Shown here: one piece after another, positions 25,544 through 38,600 of the stretch
How the letters are laid out: each line of letters begins with the position of its first letter
Position numbering within the stretch: position 1 is the stretch's first letter
DNA from: Brachionus plicatilis
Lineage: Eukaryota > Rotifera > Eurotatoria > Ploima > Brachionidae
DNA: 59,791 nucleotides
Direction of reading: 5' to 3'
Assembly (NCBI GenBank): GCA_010279815.1
Contig: QEOQ01000626.1
Location: 1,291,744 to 1,351,534 of the forward strand
The notes under the pieces: model-generated
What the model saw: the letters and a program-made list of their open reading frames with translations, nothing else
Databases searched by the model: none
What the model was told of the DNA's origin: nothing
Position numbers and translations under genes: made by a program

Positions 25544-28500
25544 ATGGAAAATAATTTAGGAAATTTCAATCAAAATTTAAACTTGGATGACTCAAGAGTC
25601 GATTTGAATAAACTTCTGAGCACCAGTGTTCCCAACGACCAGGACACCATGATTTCCTCCAACTCACAATTTCAGCTAACAAACAATCCCGAGAAAAAGT
25701 ATTTTTTTTATGAAAAAATATTATTTAATCAAGGATGTTTTAATCTTTTTATATATTTTTTTCATCAAGGGCAACGCACAGTGAAATAGAAAAGCGTCGT
25801 CGTCAAAAAATGAACAAGCACCTAAACGAACTGGTTTTTCACTTGCCCATGACTATGACCAAGAGCAAAAAGCCGGACAAAATAACCATACTTAAAATGG
25901 CCGTGCAGCATATGAAAAATTTAAAGGCTTCGTCGTCTATTCTAAGTGATTCATTTTTGTGTCAAAATTACATTACCCCGTTCGAATTGCAGTCCTTGGT
26001 TCTAAAAGAAACCGAGGAATTTATCCTGGTGATCAAATGTGACTCTAGCAGAATTTTATACGCATCTGAGTCGTGCTCAAACTGCATCGGTTTTCAATCA
26101 GTAAGTGAATTTTTGCTACTTTTATCCCAAGTTGTCATTTTTTCAATTACAAAGAGATTAAGAGTAAAAATGTCAAATTTTTAATTTTTTAAAAAGCTTC
26201 TTTATTTCCAATGTTTTAAATTAGTCAAGCTTTAGAATTTTTTTAGAAGAAAAAATGGTTTTTTTATTTAGATTTATGCTTGCTTCTGATTTTTTCCGAT
26301 CGATTAAGAATTAAAAAGAACATTATACTTAAAAATTGATGATTTCATGTTAAGATAAAATTAAATCTATAAATAACTCTGGAAGACCCGAGGATTTTTT
26401 TTAAGACTTCAAAATAAAAGCATCAACAAAAACAAAAAAAAATCCTTCTCAAGAATGTAATCAACAATAAATTGTATCATTTGAAAAAATAATTAAAAAA
26501 ATCCTTAACATCTTTTTAACCTATCGGGTTTAAAAAATAATTAATTTGAAACTAAATATCCAATTTTTCAAAAAAATAAAATTTTTTGATTCAACCAGAA
26601 TAACTAATTTTAAATAATCTTAATCTAAATTCAAAATTTAAAATATCATACCCAAATCCTGATTAAACAATTTTTTTAATTTATCTTACAGATAAAATTT
26701 GATTTATTTTTCATTAATAATGTTCGCCTTTATTAAAAAATAATTAATTTTTTAAAATCAATTAAAAAAAGAATAAAACTTGATAATAATAAATAGGCTA
26801 TTTTTTTTATTTTTTTAATAATAATTTGATAATAATAATCTTTAATAATTAATAAAAGATAATATAATTTTACTTCTTTTTTCGTAAATTGTAAAAGGGC
26901 CAAAAAGTATTCTCTTTTTAAAATCTACAAAATTCAAAGAAAAGCGCTTAAAAGACTTTTACAATTTACGAAAAAAGAAAAAAACTACGTAAATTTACGT
27001 AAAATTATCTTTGACCATCATTTCAAATCAACACTGTAAGTTAAATTGAAGTTTGTTTATTAAATAAAGTTTAAAAATTCTCAAATCTTGGTTTAGATAG
27101 TAATAATTCCAAAAGAAACTTACTCGAAGTTCATCTTTTTTCTAAGAATAGTAAGAAAGAGTTTAGGGTTAAAAGAGAATTAATAAATTTACTTAGGTGT
27201 CCCCGAATCATGAACAGTATTATCAGAAATATTAAATGATTTTATTTTTGAAAATTTTTGATAATAAAGCTTAGACAATAAAATTTTTTTAAACAAAATG
27301 TTTCCCAAAAATTGTAAAGAAGAGAACCAGCTAAAATTAATAAAAAATCATTCAGATTAATTGAGTCTGACGAAGGTTATTAGAAATCAAATTAAATCTC
27401 CAAATACAGTTTCTGATGTGGAGGCACTAAATTTTAAGTATAATAATAAAAATTGAAAAAAAAGCTTTTCATCCAGTGCTAGGTTGAATTTTAAATTAAT
27501 TTATCTTTTAGAGTGAACTAGTTGACAAAGTGTTTTTTGAGATTGTGCATCCGTCCGACAGTAAACAAGTCAAAGATCATCTGACTTATTACGACCAAAA
27601 TAATGGTAAGTTTAGTTCACTTTTATTTAAGGTCGTAATGTGAATTTAACCAAAAGCGATGGGTGGTTTAAACACTTTTATGCTAAATAAAAGCAAAACT
27701 TACACGACTGGAGACCGACGTTCATTTGTGTGTCGTATCAGAATCAGGCAGGCTAGTGAAAAGAGGCAGTCTTCAATTCAAGATCATGTGTACACGAATT
27801 TAGACACCAAAAAACCAGGTATTTAATTTTTTTTTTGATAAGAAAATGAAATTTTTTTGTTAATTAAAAATTTAAAGAATACAAAACAGTTCAATTTGTT
27901 GGCTATCTAAGATCCGATTTAAGTTCAAATCTGAAATTCGGACCTGAAACTAATCGGGAATCCGTACCAAATTCAGGCGATACGACTAATTTTGTAGCTC
28001 CGATTAGTCCAGTCAAGTTGAACTCATTCAAAAATTTTCATTCCAATACTCTGCTCAATGAATCTAGCAGCAATGAGGCACAAATAAGCAATCAGACAAA
28101 TGATTCAATTTCGCCAAACCAGAATAATTCATCGATCAGCGCTCAGTCCAATAGTGCCAATGTTCTGGAATACTATTTGATTGTTTATGGCCAAATAACC
28201 CCTAAAACCGATGATCTAACCAAATGTAAATATGTGTCTAGACACGATGCGGATGGAAAATTTATTTATCTTGAGCCTGGGTAAGTGAATCAATGTTCCA
28301 AATAATAAAAAGAAAAATTTTTTTAAATTTAAAATTTCAATTATTACCTTTTATTAGATTGGCAAATTAAAGTAGCATTAGTAAATTCAAATTTTTTTTA
28401 AGTTTATTGAAGAAAAAAATATTCAAGACGATTTTGAAAAATTTTTTTTCAAATACAAAATTTTTTTGAAATTGATTCAAATAAAATCTATTGAGTAGAG

Positions 28501-30371
28501 AGCAACATTCAAAATAAACTAAAAAATTTATAACTATAATTATTATTTAAATAATTTTAAACAAACAATAGATCATGTAAAATTTAATTTATTTCTAAAT
28601 ATTCTAGCTTTTATAATTAAATAAATAAAATTGAAAAAGATGAAGAGAAAAAAGAAAAAAAAATAACTTTAAAAATTCATCTTTTTTCAGCTTTTAAAGA
28701 CTAAATTCAACTAAAGTTTTCTGAACCAATTTTTATAATTACACTTAAATTTTGGTAAAAAAAATTAAAAATCCTCAATTGCATTGCAGAGATAACAGAG
28801 TTATCTTTACTTTTTCCTATTTAGAAATTTAAATTTTATCAGTTAAGAAATAAATTATTAATAGATGCTGTTTTAATTGTAAAAGATTATACAATTTTGA
28901 CTCAAATTTTTAAATTTTTAAATTTTCTCAATTAAAATAAAAATATAATAACATAAAATATTTGTCGGTTTTTACTTAACTTGTTCACATCTAACTATGT
29001 CGATTCTCAATTTAATAAAGAAAAATTTAAAAATTACTTATGAATAAAAATAAATTCATCACGAAACGACATTGCTGAAATTATGTGAAAAGCATTTTTC
29101 AGAACAAGTTAGGCAAAAATCGATCACATCTCTTGTAATCGCTTTTTCATATTTGAAGAGCCTTTAACAAATACATATATTTATTTTTTAATCTAGAGCT
29201 TCTCAAATCTAAATCTTGTTTAAATAGATTTTAAAACTGTTTAACAAGCTTAATTAATTACTTAGCCAAATATAATTTAAAAACACAAATAAGCTTACAA
29301 AAAAAACAAGAGGGGCTTATTGTCAAATTAAAAACAAATTTAAATATTTATTTTTTAAAATTTACCAATTTATTTTTACTTTGTTTTTCTTAAATAAAAT
29401 TAAAATAAAATAAATAAACTTTTTATTAAAGCTAATTAATTTTATTTTGAAAAAGGGCACACAGCTTAATTGGCTATTTGCCACATCAACTCATGTCCGA
29501 GTCCCTATTCAATCATGTACATACAGATGATGTAAATTTGTTAAAAAAAGCATTTCAAGAAATAAGCTTAAATAATTCAAAAAATAAAATTCGAACCCAT
29601 GAATACAGATTTCGACTGGAAAACAATTCTTATTTATCAATACAAAGTGTACTTTACGCCTTACATAATCCGTTCAGTGGTCAACTAGAATATGTCGTCG
29701 CTCAAAACACCCTGTGCCCCACACCGGTAAACTATGTACAAAAAAATTCATTAATACAATCTAATCAGCAAGTATACCAGAAAAAATCGCCCTTCATGGC
29801 CCATAACAACATGCCCAGTCAGTTGATCAACTCTCAGAACATTTCGATGCCGATGACGCCTTCGCCCGAAGAGTCCATGTACAACAACGAGGCCAACTAC
29901 AATTCAGAAAAGCTCATCGACCCCAACTCCATCATGAACCTGAATGACTTTCCGAATACTAGCAAAAATTTGGTCAACTACCCGATTCAATCGGTAAACA
30001 TGGCCCAAAAAAACATCAACATGTCAGCCTACAATTCCAACCGGAACATGCAACAGTTCGGCCCTTCGCAGCCCAGAACCATGTACCAAAACCAAATGCA
30101 TACTCAAAAGTCTCAAGTTAATTATTCGATTTACAACCAGACTCAAATGAATCGGCTTAGTTCCGAGTCCAAAATGAACCTTTACCAAATGACCAACTCG
30201 AACTCGTTCACGAACAATTTTATAAACTCTGAGCTCGATTATGAACTAAAAAATCAGATGTTCAATCAACAAAAACAAATGTCCAATTCAAATCAGAACG
30301 ATGACACAAACAATTGGATGATGCAGCTATTTGAAAATGAGTCAAGCAACCAAGAGTCGAAAAATTCTTAA
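25544..30371 (+). CDS. BMAL/ARNT-family bHLH-PAS transcription factor (BMAL/cycle-like)
   Basis: Six exons (25544-25698, 25770-26100, 27512-27605, 27657-27818, 27878-28280, 29456-30371) give 686 residues. The bHLH (about residues 52-105) has the basic region THSEIEKRRRQKMN, with His-Glu-Arg for E-box contact, and a helix 2 KPDKITILKMAVQHMKNL. PAS-A follows (FELQSLVLKETEEFILVIKC, FFEIVHPSD, GDRRSFVCRIRIR). PAS-B contains CKYVSRHDADGKFIYLEPG, GYLPHQLMSESLFNHVHTDD and EYVVAQNT. IEKRRR, VQHMK, YVSRH.DGKF and YLP.L favour BMAL/cycle over ARNT, though KPDKITIL is ARNT-like, so the assignment within the family is moderate. Such factors dimerise with CLOCK (BMAL) or HIF/AHR (ARNT). The C-terminal ~190 residues are Asn/Gln/Met/Ser-rich. 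The initiator is ATG 25544; frame continues upstream only to a TTG. Introns 2 (1.4 kb, with an inverted repeat) and 5 (1.2 kb, nothing recognised) are long. Confidence 0.9.
26855..27012. repeat. Inverted-repeat element in BMAL intron 2
   Basis: A perfect 24-bp inverted repeat pairs 26874-26897 with 26956-26979 (core CGTAAATTGTAAAAG). Outside it both ends carry AAAGATAAT and ATTTTAC in inverted orientation, with a short GTAAATTTACGTAG insertion in the right arm. It looks like a ~160-bp MITE or a hairpin-forming intronic repeat; no coding capacity. Confidence 0.7.
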
Positions 30372-32755
30372 AATTGGTTCCTGGTTTACAAGAATTTTCT
30401 AGTCGTTCTTCATTATGGTTTAAATGTAGGCCTTGGTGTTATTTGGAAAAAAATGACATTCATTCCAAAAATTTTATGTCCAAAATTACAATTGTAAGTT
30501 GTAGCTACGAATTGAAAATTTGTCAGGTAGAAGGTTGTATGTCTTAATTAGGGCTACATTGGTATATTTGTGTTATTTGTTTAATAAGTACTCTTATTCT
30601 TAATACCAGATTAATGTAAATTGAATTTTTTTGCTTCTGGATTTTTTTCATTCTGCTCACATGAGTTACCTTATTTTGTTATTTTTTTTTTCGAAAAATT
30701 AAATTGAGAAAATGTTTAATCATTTTTGTTCATATTTTTCTTTATTTTCTTTTAAAAAAGATCATAGGTCACAATAAATTAAAAAAATCTGAGTTTTTTT
30801 ATTTTATTTTTTTAAAAATATTTGAATCAGTAAAAAATAAAAAAAAATAGCTTAAACAGTGAATATGCTCAATATTTATTATTATTTACCTGAATTAATC
30901 GATTGAAGATAAAATTTTGAATTATTAAATCTTAAATAAAAATAAAGATGCTAAAAAAATTTGACTCATAGCTTCTCTAGTCGGATTGCATTAAATCAAA
31001 AAATTCAAATGTGTTAATCTATTAAAAAATGTATTTTAAAATGTAATGCATCAATAAAAAGTTTGAAAAAATTAAAAAGATAAAAATTAGAGTTTGAATA
31101 AAAATTTGCTTTTATTCAGATGCAGAAACATTTATCCAGTCACACATCATGAAAAAGTTCGGTTTGACTTGACCAGAAATTTTTTGTTTCCAGAATTAGG
31201 AACAATGCTTGGGCATGGTTATACATGGTTTGCCTGCATAAAATATAATTCTGCATTTAATTTTATAATTAAAAATGCTCAAAAGCATTTTATTTTTTTA
31301 GATAATTTGATCATTAACTTAAATTTGCCGTCCTTTCGGTTTGAAATTGATTTATTTAACCACTAAAATAAATTTACATCATAAAAAAACAAAATGAATA
31401 TAATTTTTTTTAAAGATAATCAGCTTCTTCATATTGAAATACTCTTTGCAAATAGATTATTTTTTTTATAATTAATTAATTTCATAAATTTTGAATTTGA
31501 AAATGCTTTTCAATCAAAAAATATTTCAACCTTTAAAATAAATGAAAAAATTTTTTTTCGCTAAATTGCTTCATAAATTACCATTGGTAAATCTATGGAG
31601 ATTAGAAGAAGAAGAACATAAAACAATTTTTAGTAATAAAAAAAATGAATGTAAATGTTATGTTGGTTTTACTTTAATTGTTTAAATTGAATGAAAAGAA
31701 AACTTTTAATTCATAGAGTCAAAAATTTTATCTTTTTTGTAATAGAGCTTTAATAAAGTTGTTTAAATTTTAGAAATCTTAATAAATCTTTAAAATCGAT
31801 AAAAAATTAGCATCGCTTTTTTATGCTTTACATAAAATCATTTTTTTACAAACTATTTAAAATACTCTAAAAAAAGAGTATATTTTGTGACTTAAAGAAA
31901 ACCAAGAACAATTTTTCTTAATATTAAACCAAAGATATACCAATAATTGCTAGAATTTTAGTTATCTAAATTAAAATTTTGTACATACCTTTTTTAGAAT
32001 TTAATCGAATTGTAAATTGAAAAAAATTTAAATTAATTAATGTTTGACCTAAAATAGAATTTTTAAAGCAATCATTAAAATATTAAAATTTACTTGTTTT
32101 TTCTTGAAGCTAAGTCTTGGTCATTGGTATATTTGAATAATATTAAAATGTTTTATTTAAATATTTTTAAATGTTAAAGGCAACTCTTTTATTTAAACGC
32201 TAGAAATATACGCTTTTTTATGCAGTATTGATTCGATTAAACTGTTAAATGAACTAAAACTCGTTTTAAGTATTTAACTCTAAAATAATTGTTGAGCTAT
32301 ATAAGGACACATATCAGCCGTTTTTAAACAAAAATAAAAGGTGGATAGATAAAATTTTGGGTGGGTATACTAAATTTTTAAAATTAAATATGAGCTATGT
32401 TAATTTTAAAATTATAAAAAAATTGCTTTGTTGTAAATTTATTTAATTGGAAATTTTAAAACTTAAATAAAATCTCTGGTTTGAAATAGAACTCGGATCA
32501 GATTATTTTGTTTAAGAATAAATTAGGTCTTGAAAAAGACTTTATTGATTTGTTGATCGGCATTAAATAAATAAAAAATATGTGAAATTTTTAAAAATTT
32601 ATTTTAAAAAGTGAGCGTCTCGTGAACCTACAAGTATCGTTAAATTTCTAGAATAAAGACTATTTTTGAAACAATTTGATAATCTGCACAAGTGCATTTG
32701 TTTGTAAACTATCTTTTTTTAAATTTAAATAAAATTTAAAATTTTTTTTAATATC
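30372..32755. other. Intergenic, BMAL to PRMT6
   Basis: 2.4 kb holding the BMAL 3' UTR (about the first 300 bp is less AT-rich) and the PRMT6 promoter. A 90-codon plus-strand frame at 31094-31366 has no ATG at its beginning and no family resemblance. AGGTCA at 30768 is a lone half-site. Nothing else recognised. Confidence 0.5.
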
Positions 32756-34017
32756 ATGACCACACTTGATGAAAAACCTGGCTCTTACTTTGACAGTTAT
32801 GATAACGTAACTGTGCACAATTTGATGCTGAGAGACAAGCCTCGAGTAGCCAAGTACCGCGATGCTATTATGAAGAGTAAAAATCTTTTCAAAGACAAAG
32901 TAATGAAATAGTAGAGGCTAACATAGAAAAAATTTTTAAAAGATTTTTTAAAGGTAGTTTTGGATGTAGGTTCGGGAACTGGAATTTTGTCAATTTTTTC
33001 CGCCCAGGCAGGAGCTAAACATGTTTATGCAATTGAGGCATGTCGCGGAATAGCCGAATTGTCAAAATCAATTATTAAAGATAATGGAATGGAGGACAAA
33101 ATCACAGTTTTGAATGAAGAAGTAGAAAAATTGGACCTTCCGGTTAAAGAAGTTGACATTATTGTTTCTGAGTGGATGGGATTCTATCTTGTCCATGAAA
33201 GCATGCTTAGGTAAATTAAAATAATTTTAATATGCTTAATTATTTTTTTGTTCGAATTAATTTTATTAATAAATTAAGTTCAGTTTTGTTCGCTAGAGAA
33301 AGGTGGCTCAAAAAAGATACTGGTCTAATGTATCCGTCAGTGGCCTATCTTTATGTATGTCCTGTTGAAATGACACAGTACCTGAACGAAAATGTGTCCT
33401 ATTGGTCTAGTTTTTACAATATCAACTACCAGTCGATGAGTAAAGTATACCGTGAGGTATTTCTTTCCAAACCGATAGTTGAAGTCATAAAAAGTGATCA
33501 AATGATTGACGAGGAACAAATATTCGCATCATTTGATTTGAAAAATGTTAATATAAAAGATTTGGAAAGTATACAAGAGTATAATCTGGAATTTTCAGCA
33601 AGGAAAGATTGCACTCTCCATGGTTTTGCCTTTTGGTTTGATGTTGTATTCGACACTGATGAGGAAACAGTGATTTTACAGACAGGGCCCAATAGTGAAC
33701 CAACACATTGGAAACAAACAATCGCTCTTCTGCCAGAAGCTATACATTCATTTGCGGAAAATAACAACCAGCATGAAAATGAGCTAGTAATCAAGGAAAA
33801 TGACTTGTTCAAGTCGTTTGTTATCTTGAATCAATCTGATGATAATCCGAGGAATTATGAAATTGATATTGGTGTTGATTTAGGAAAAAATGATGATGTC
33901 GATGAAAGTAGTGAGGAAGATGATCAGGAACATCCGGTTCCTTGCAGTTGTCAAAGTATCAAATGTGTCTTAATTAAAGCTACATTGGAAAAATATGAAA
34001 ATGAAAATAAAGAATAA
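32756..34017 (+). CDS. PRMT6: Type I protein arginine methyltransferase, PRMT6-like
   Basis: Three exons (32756-32899, 32954-33210, 33279-34017) give 379 residues; human PRMT6 has 375. It transfers methyl groups from S-adenosylmethionine to arginine; PRMT6 in mammals makes asymmetric dimethyl-H3R2 in the nucleus. Visible motifs: substrate/cofactor helix [16 protein letters not shown]; motif [10 protein letters not shown] (residues 50-58) followed by GILSIF; post-I acidic AIEA; double-E loop [14 protein letters not shown] with both catalytic glutamates (E121, E130); and the THW loop at 276-278 (EPTHWKQ). The overall order and the [10 protein letters not shown] and [10 protein letters not shown] blocks fit PRMT6 best. 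Unusual is an acidic insertion near the C-terminus ([14 protein letters not shown]) and a Cys pair (PCSCQSIKC) after it. Introns are 54 and 68 nt. Confidence 0.92.
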
Positions 34018-35670
34018 AAATTTTTTGTTTCTTTTAATTTTTACATTTGACTTTTTTAAATCAGAATCTCTTTTTTTAATTTAAATCAGAATCTCTTAGA
34101 ATTAGAAAAATTTTTTTTATTGTCCAAATTAGGGTGTTTAAAAACAAAAAAAATTGCCTAAAATTTTAGCTTTTTAAGAAAATTTGTCTGAATAAAAGAT
34201 ACATGATTTATTCAGACTTGCGCAAAAGTCAGAAAAAAAGTCAGTTAGAAGTCTTTTCAAATGAAAAATTTTGAATTCAAGTCAAGTTAATTAAATTAAG
34301 CTTTCTGTTTCAAACCAAATTGTTCAAAACATTTTTCCAAGATATCATTTTCTATCACATAGTAGAAGTAGTAGTAGCATAGTTTTTCTGCGACAAGTCT
34401 AACCTCTTGTAGAACATCCCAAGTTATAATATGTTAAAAACTTTGTTTGTTTGTATCTTTTTTAATTAATTATCTTTTTGTTATTTAATGTTTTTATTTA
34501 ATGTATTTAATTGCTGTTCTATATGTCAAATTCCGAAAAATTCAGTTTTTTTTAAATATTTTTGTTGCCTTATTTTTATTATTGTTCCACTCTTTTGTGT
34601 CGTTTCTCATAAGAATAATCAAACTAGCTAAATTTTATAATCATTTATAAATCTAGAATTTTTGACAAGATGAAGTTTATGATCAATTTTTGATGCTCAA
34701 AATGTTCAAATCAAGCTAAAACTATTAAATAAATTGTTATTTCTTAATAGAAATAATGCAGAGATATATTTTTGGATTTAACATACTATGTTAAATAAAA
34801 AAATAAACTCTGCAAAATCAAAATGTACAATGCAGAATGCACACCATCGAAATGATGCTATTTTAAGTGGATAATTTTTTGCAGACTTTTGAGTATGTTG
34901 AAACCAAAAATTTACTTCTGCACTAATTGTTTTAAAAAATTAAGATTTATTTTAAAGTTTTAGTTTGATTTGATATTTTTGTGCATCGAAAATTGATCAT
35001 AAACCTNNNNNNNNNNNNNNNNNNNNNNNNNNNNNNNNNNNNNNNNNNNNNNNNNNNNNNNNNNNNNNNNNNNNNNNNNNNNNNNNNNNNNNNNNNNNNN
35101 NNNNNNNNNNNNNNNNNNNNNNNNNNNNNNNNNNNNNNNNNNNNNNNNNNNNNNNNNNNNNNNNNNNNNNNNNNNNNNNNNNNNNNNNNNNNNNNNNNNN
35201 NNNNNNNNNNNNNNNNNNNNNNNNNNNNNNNNNNNNNNNNNNNNNNNNNNNNNNNNNNNNNNNNNNNNNNNNNNNNNNNNNNNNNNNNNNNNNNNNNNNN
35301 NNNNNNNNNNNNNNNNNNNNNNNNNNNNNNNNNNNNNNNNNNNNNNNNNNNNNNNNNNNNNNNNNNNNNNNNNNNNNNNNNNNNNNNNNNNNNNNNNNNN
35401 TATACAAATAAAAATTTATCCTAAAAATTATTTCTTTTTTTGTTTGATCTCTCAACCACATCATAGTGGGAGTTATCAAATTAATACTCGTCTATGCACA
35501 AAAAGATAATAAACAAAAAAACACGTTTATTACAAAACTTAATCTAAAAACAAGATATTTTATTTGAAAAAAAACCAAAACAATTAAATTATTTTATTTT
35601 AAAAGTAAAGAATTAAATTAAAATTTGTTCAAAAATCGAAAATTAAGAAAAATAAAATTGATTATTACTT
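34018..35670. other. Intergenic with assembly gap
   Basis: Convergent interval between PRMT6 and XPG, interrupted by N at 35007-35400. At 34053-34100 a ~27-bp unit containing TTTAAATCAGAATCTCTT occurs twice in tandem. GCAG/TGCA-rich text at 34755-34900 is unexplained. No gene seen in the readable part. Confidence 0.5.
35007..35400. other. Assembly gap (394 N)
   Basis: Run of N. The long open frames that appear to cross it are artefacts of the unknown bases. Confidence 1.
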
Positions 35671-38600
35671 TTATTTAGTATTAGAACGCTTATTTGGCGA
35701 TTTGGATTGTTTTTTGGTTTTGTTGTCTAGATTAGACTCACTAGACTTGCGTTTATTCGAAGTTGGCTCATTTTCAAGTACTACTATGTCAGGATCTCGC
35801 GAATTTTTGCTATTTTGTGACTGACTCATTTCCTCATCTTCAGAAAGATTCAATTCTTTCGATTTTGTACCACTTACGTCACTTTTGCTTCTGTACATAT
35901 TTATTGCTTTTTTCATTCTTTTACTTTGTTTAGAAAACGACGATTTTCTATCAAAAACAAAAAAAGTGTCCAATGTTTTTTGAACTTTTGTTTCATTAAG
36001 TCTCCTCATTATCGGCAGCAGATCATCATCAATTTTTTTCATCGACCAATTCATTTTTTTAATCAGAAACTTTCGAATCGAATCCAAATCAGGCATTGAC
36101 CAGCTAAATTCATCTGTGCTTTTATCTATGTCCGGATTAATGTAGGCATTATAGACGACTTCGGAAGGAAAGCTTTCGGACAAGTTTAGTTTGAGAAATG
36201 CTTGACGAATTTTAGGAATTGATTTTTTGCTCGAATTTTTTGTAGTTTTTTGCCATTCTCTGAACAAAAATAAATAAAAAAATTAAATTTGTTCATAATT
36301 AAAAAAAAATTTTTAAACAAACTTAAAATTTTTTAATTTTTCCAGACCATTTCCTTCAAATTCATTCAAAATTTCAACTGCTTTTACAATTCCAACATTT
36401 TCTACTCCTTCAGTGTAATCACTTCCAACAAGCAAAGCAATGTCAATCAGAGCTTCTCTATCAAGACCTTATTTTTTTTAAAATAACTTTTTTCAAACAC
36501 TTTTTTTACTAATGACTACCTATTTGGGATTTGATCACAGAATCCGAGTAAAAATCAATGAATTGATCTGTTCCGAAAAAGTTCTTGTAAACTTTTTTGC
36601 CTCCAAACAACCAGACGTCCGAGTCTTCAGTTATTGAACCATCTGTTTGACTAGTATAATCAAGCTTGAAAAAGAAAATTTTTTAATTTATTTTTTTTTT
36701 TAAATCTAAAAATTACAAATGCACACTGGGCTTCCGCTTCGCCGGGACTTTGAATATATGGTAATCCAAAAAGTTGGAGTAAAATCTTTTATTTTTAAAA
36801 ATAAATAAATTAATATTTAGAATAATAAATTAATAGGTTTTTTTTTATTAATTTGGGAAAAAGTGCAACTATATTTTTTTAATATAACTTTTTTAATGAA
36901 ATCAAAAGTAAATGATTAATTACTTTGGCATCGTCGATAATGTGTCGCTCAACTGCACCAGACAATCTATCATTTAATTCTTTCTCTTTAATTAATCTAT
37001 TTGTATCTTGTATTAAATTAGAATTCATTATTTCTATTTGTTCCATATCAAGACTTTTTTCAGGTTCCAAATTTTCTTGAATTTCATTCAAGACCTCGAT
37101 AGGTATATCCGATTGAGATTCGTTTAACTCTTGGGTCTGATTCTGTGATAGAATTTGAATTTTTTCAAATTCAACCATTTCTTTTATTAATTCAGTTTCG
37201 TTTTCTTTTACCTCTACAAAATCTGATTAATAAATATTAATTTAGGAACAAAAATTTTTTTATCAATAACATTTTTACCATCATCATCGTCATCATCTGT
37301 TTCGTCATTTATTTCATGAATTTTGACCATTTCTTCGTCTTTCGAAGCTTCAATCTTTTTCTGGTCAACATCTTTGGCTAAATTGTCTTCTTTGAAAAGT
37401 CCTGAATGCTCATTAATTAAATTGTATTCTTGTACGGATATAATTTTATTAATTTTGTCATGAGTTAAATCATTAGTCTCATTATTTTCAGGTTTAGCTA
37501 CCATACCACTCTGGTCTAAATCCGACTCAACCAATTTTTCTTCAACTAATGAATTGTCATCAATTTTAATGTACTTTTCTTCTATCTTTTCATTATCAGC
37601 CTCATCATTTTTTACATTTTCTGGATTCGAAATAAGTTCAATTTTATTATTGGCATTAAATTCGATCCTAACAGATGGCTCATTTTTAGTTTCAAAGAAA
37701 ATGTTTTCTTCTTCTAGATCCTCTTTTTTTTGACTATGGATTTCGTCGAGGATATTTTTGGCCGTAAATTTGTTGATAAATTTTTTAGTGAATAGAATAA
37801 CTTCGCTATCAGCTTCAGAGGCCACTTTTTGATGATACAAGTCATCGAAATTGGTACCAGTTGAAAATTGAGATTTGATGTTTTTCTTAAGCTCATTTAT
37901 TTTGTTCGAAACGCTACTCTTTTTTAGCAATAGACCCATTTGATAATCTGAAAATTCGTCGTATTTCTTTTAATTTTTTTTAAATAAAAAGAGACTAAAA
38001 ATTTAATTAAAAAAATTAAAACCTGTGGAAATTCGTCAAAATTAAGACTTTTTTTCTCTCTCAATCTCTGTTTTTGATCAAGGAGAATATCAAATTTTAC
38101 ATCATCAGGCAAACTTTCGAACACACTCGGATCCATGTCTTCCAAATCAATGTGTTCATAGTGACTGGCACCAGTCTCCATCTCCTTATTCTCATCATCA
38201 GATTCACTTTTCAGCTGAAGAAAGCTTAGAATTTTCAATAATTTTTTTTTTCAAAAATTTTTTTTTTCCTACTTGGGATTATCTTTTAGCATGAACAAAT
38301 CATCCATGTCTGAGGTCTGGTTCTGAGTCGACTTGGATGTTGTTGCAACAGAACTTTCAGTTCCAGAAGCAGTGACCTTCTTTAAAATGTGACTTTCAAG
38401 AATTTTTTTTTCAATTTGATCTTGGATGCTTTTAGCCTTGTCTGCTGCAGCATTGCGGCGTCGTTGTCGCTCTTTGAGTACTCGTTGCTTAAGTTTTGGA
38501 ACATTGGGACCATCAAAAACAAATATTGGCTTGATCTTGAAATACAAAAGTTTGCATATGCGATTGTACAAGACCAGAATGTGACCGTTGGCTGAACCTC

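Noticed and set aside
30760..30780. ATAGGTCA, like a ROR/REV-ERB response element near BMAL
   Set aside because: A single half-site 400 bp downstream of the stop codon in AT-rich DNA; not enough to call a clock element.
31094..31366. 90-codon plus-strand open frame between BMAL and PRMT6
   Set aside because: Begins with a non-ATG codon, hydrophobic/aromatic mix typical of AT-rich chance frames, no recognisable domain.
34981..35479. Long open frames crossing the first N run
   Set aside because: Produced by untranslatable N; no sequence evidence.
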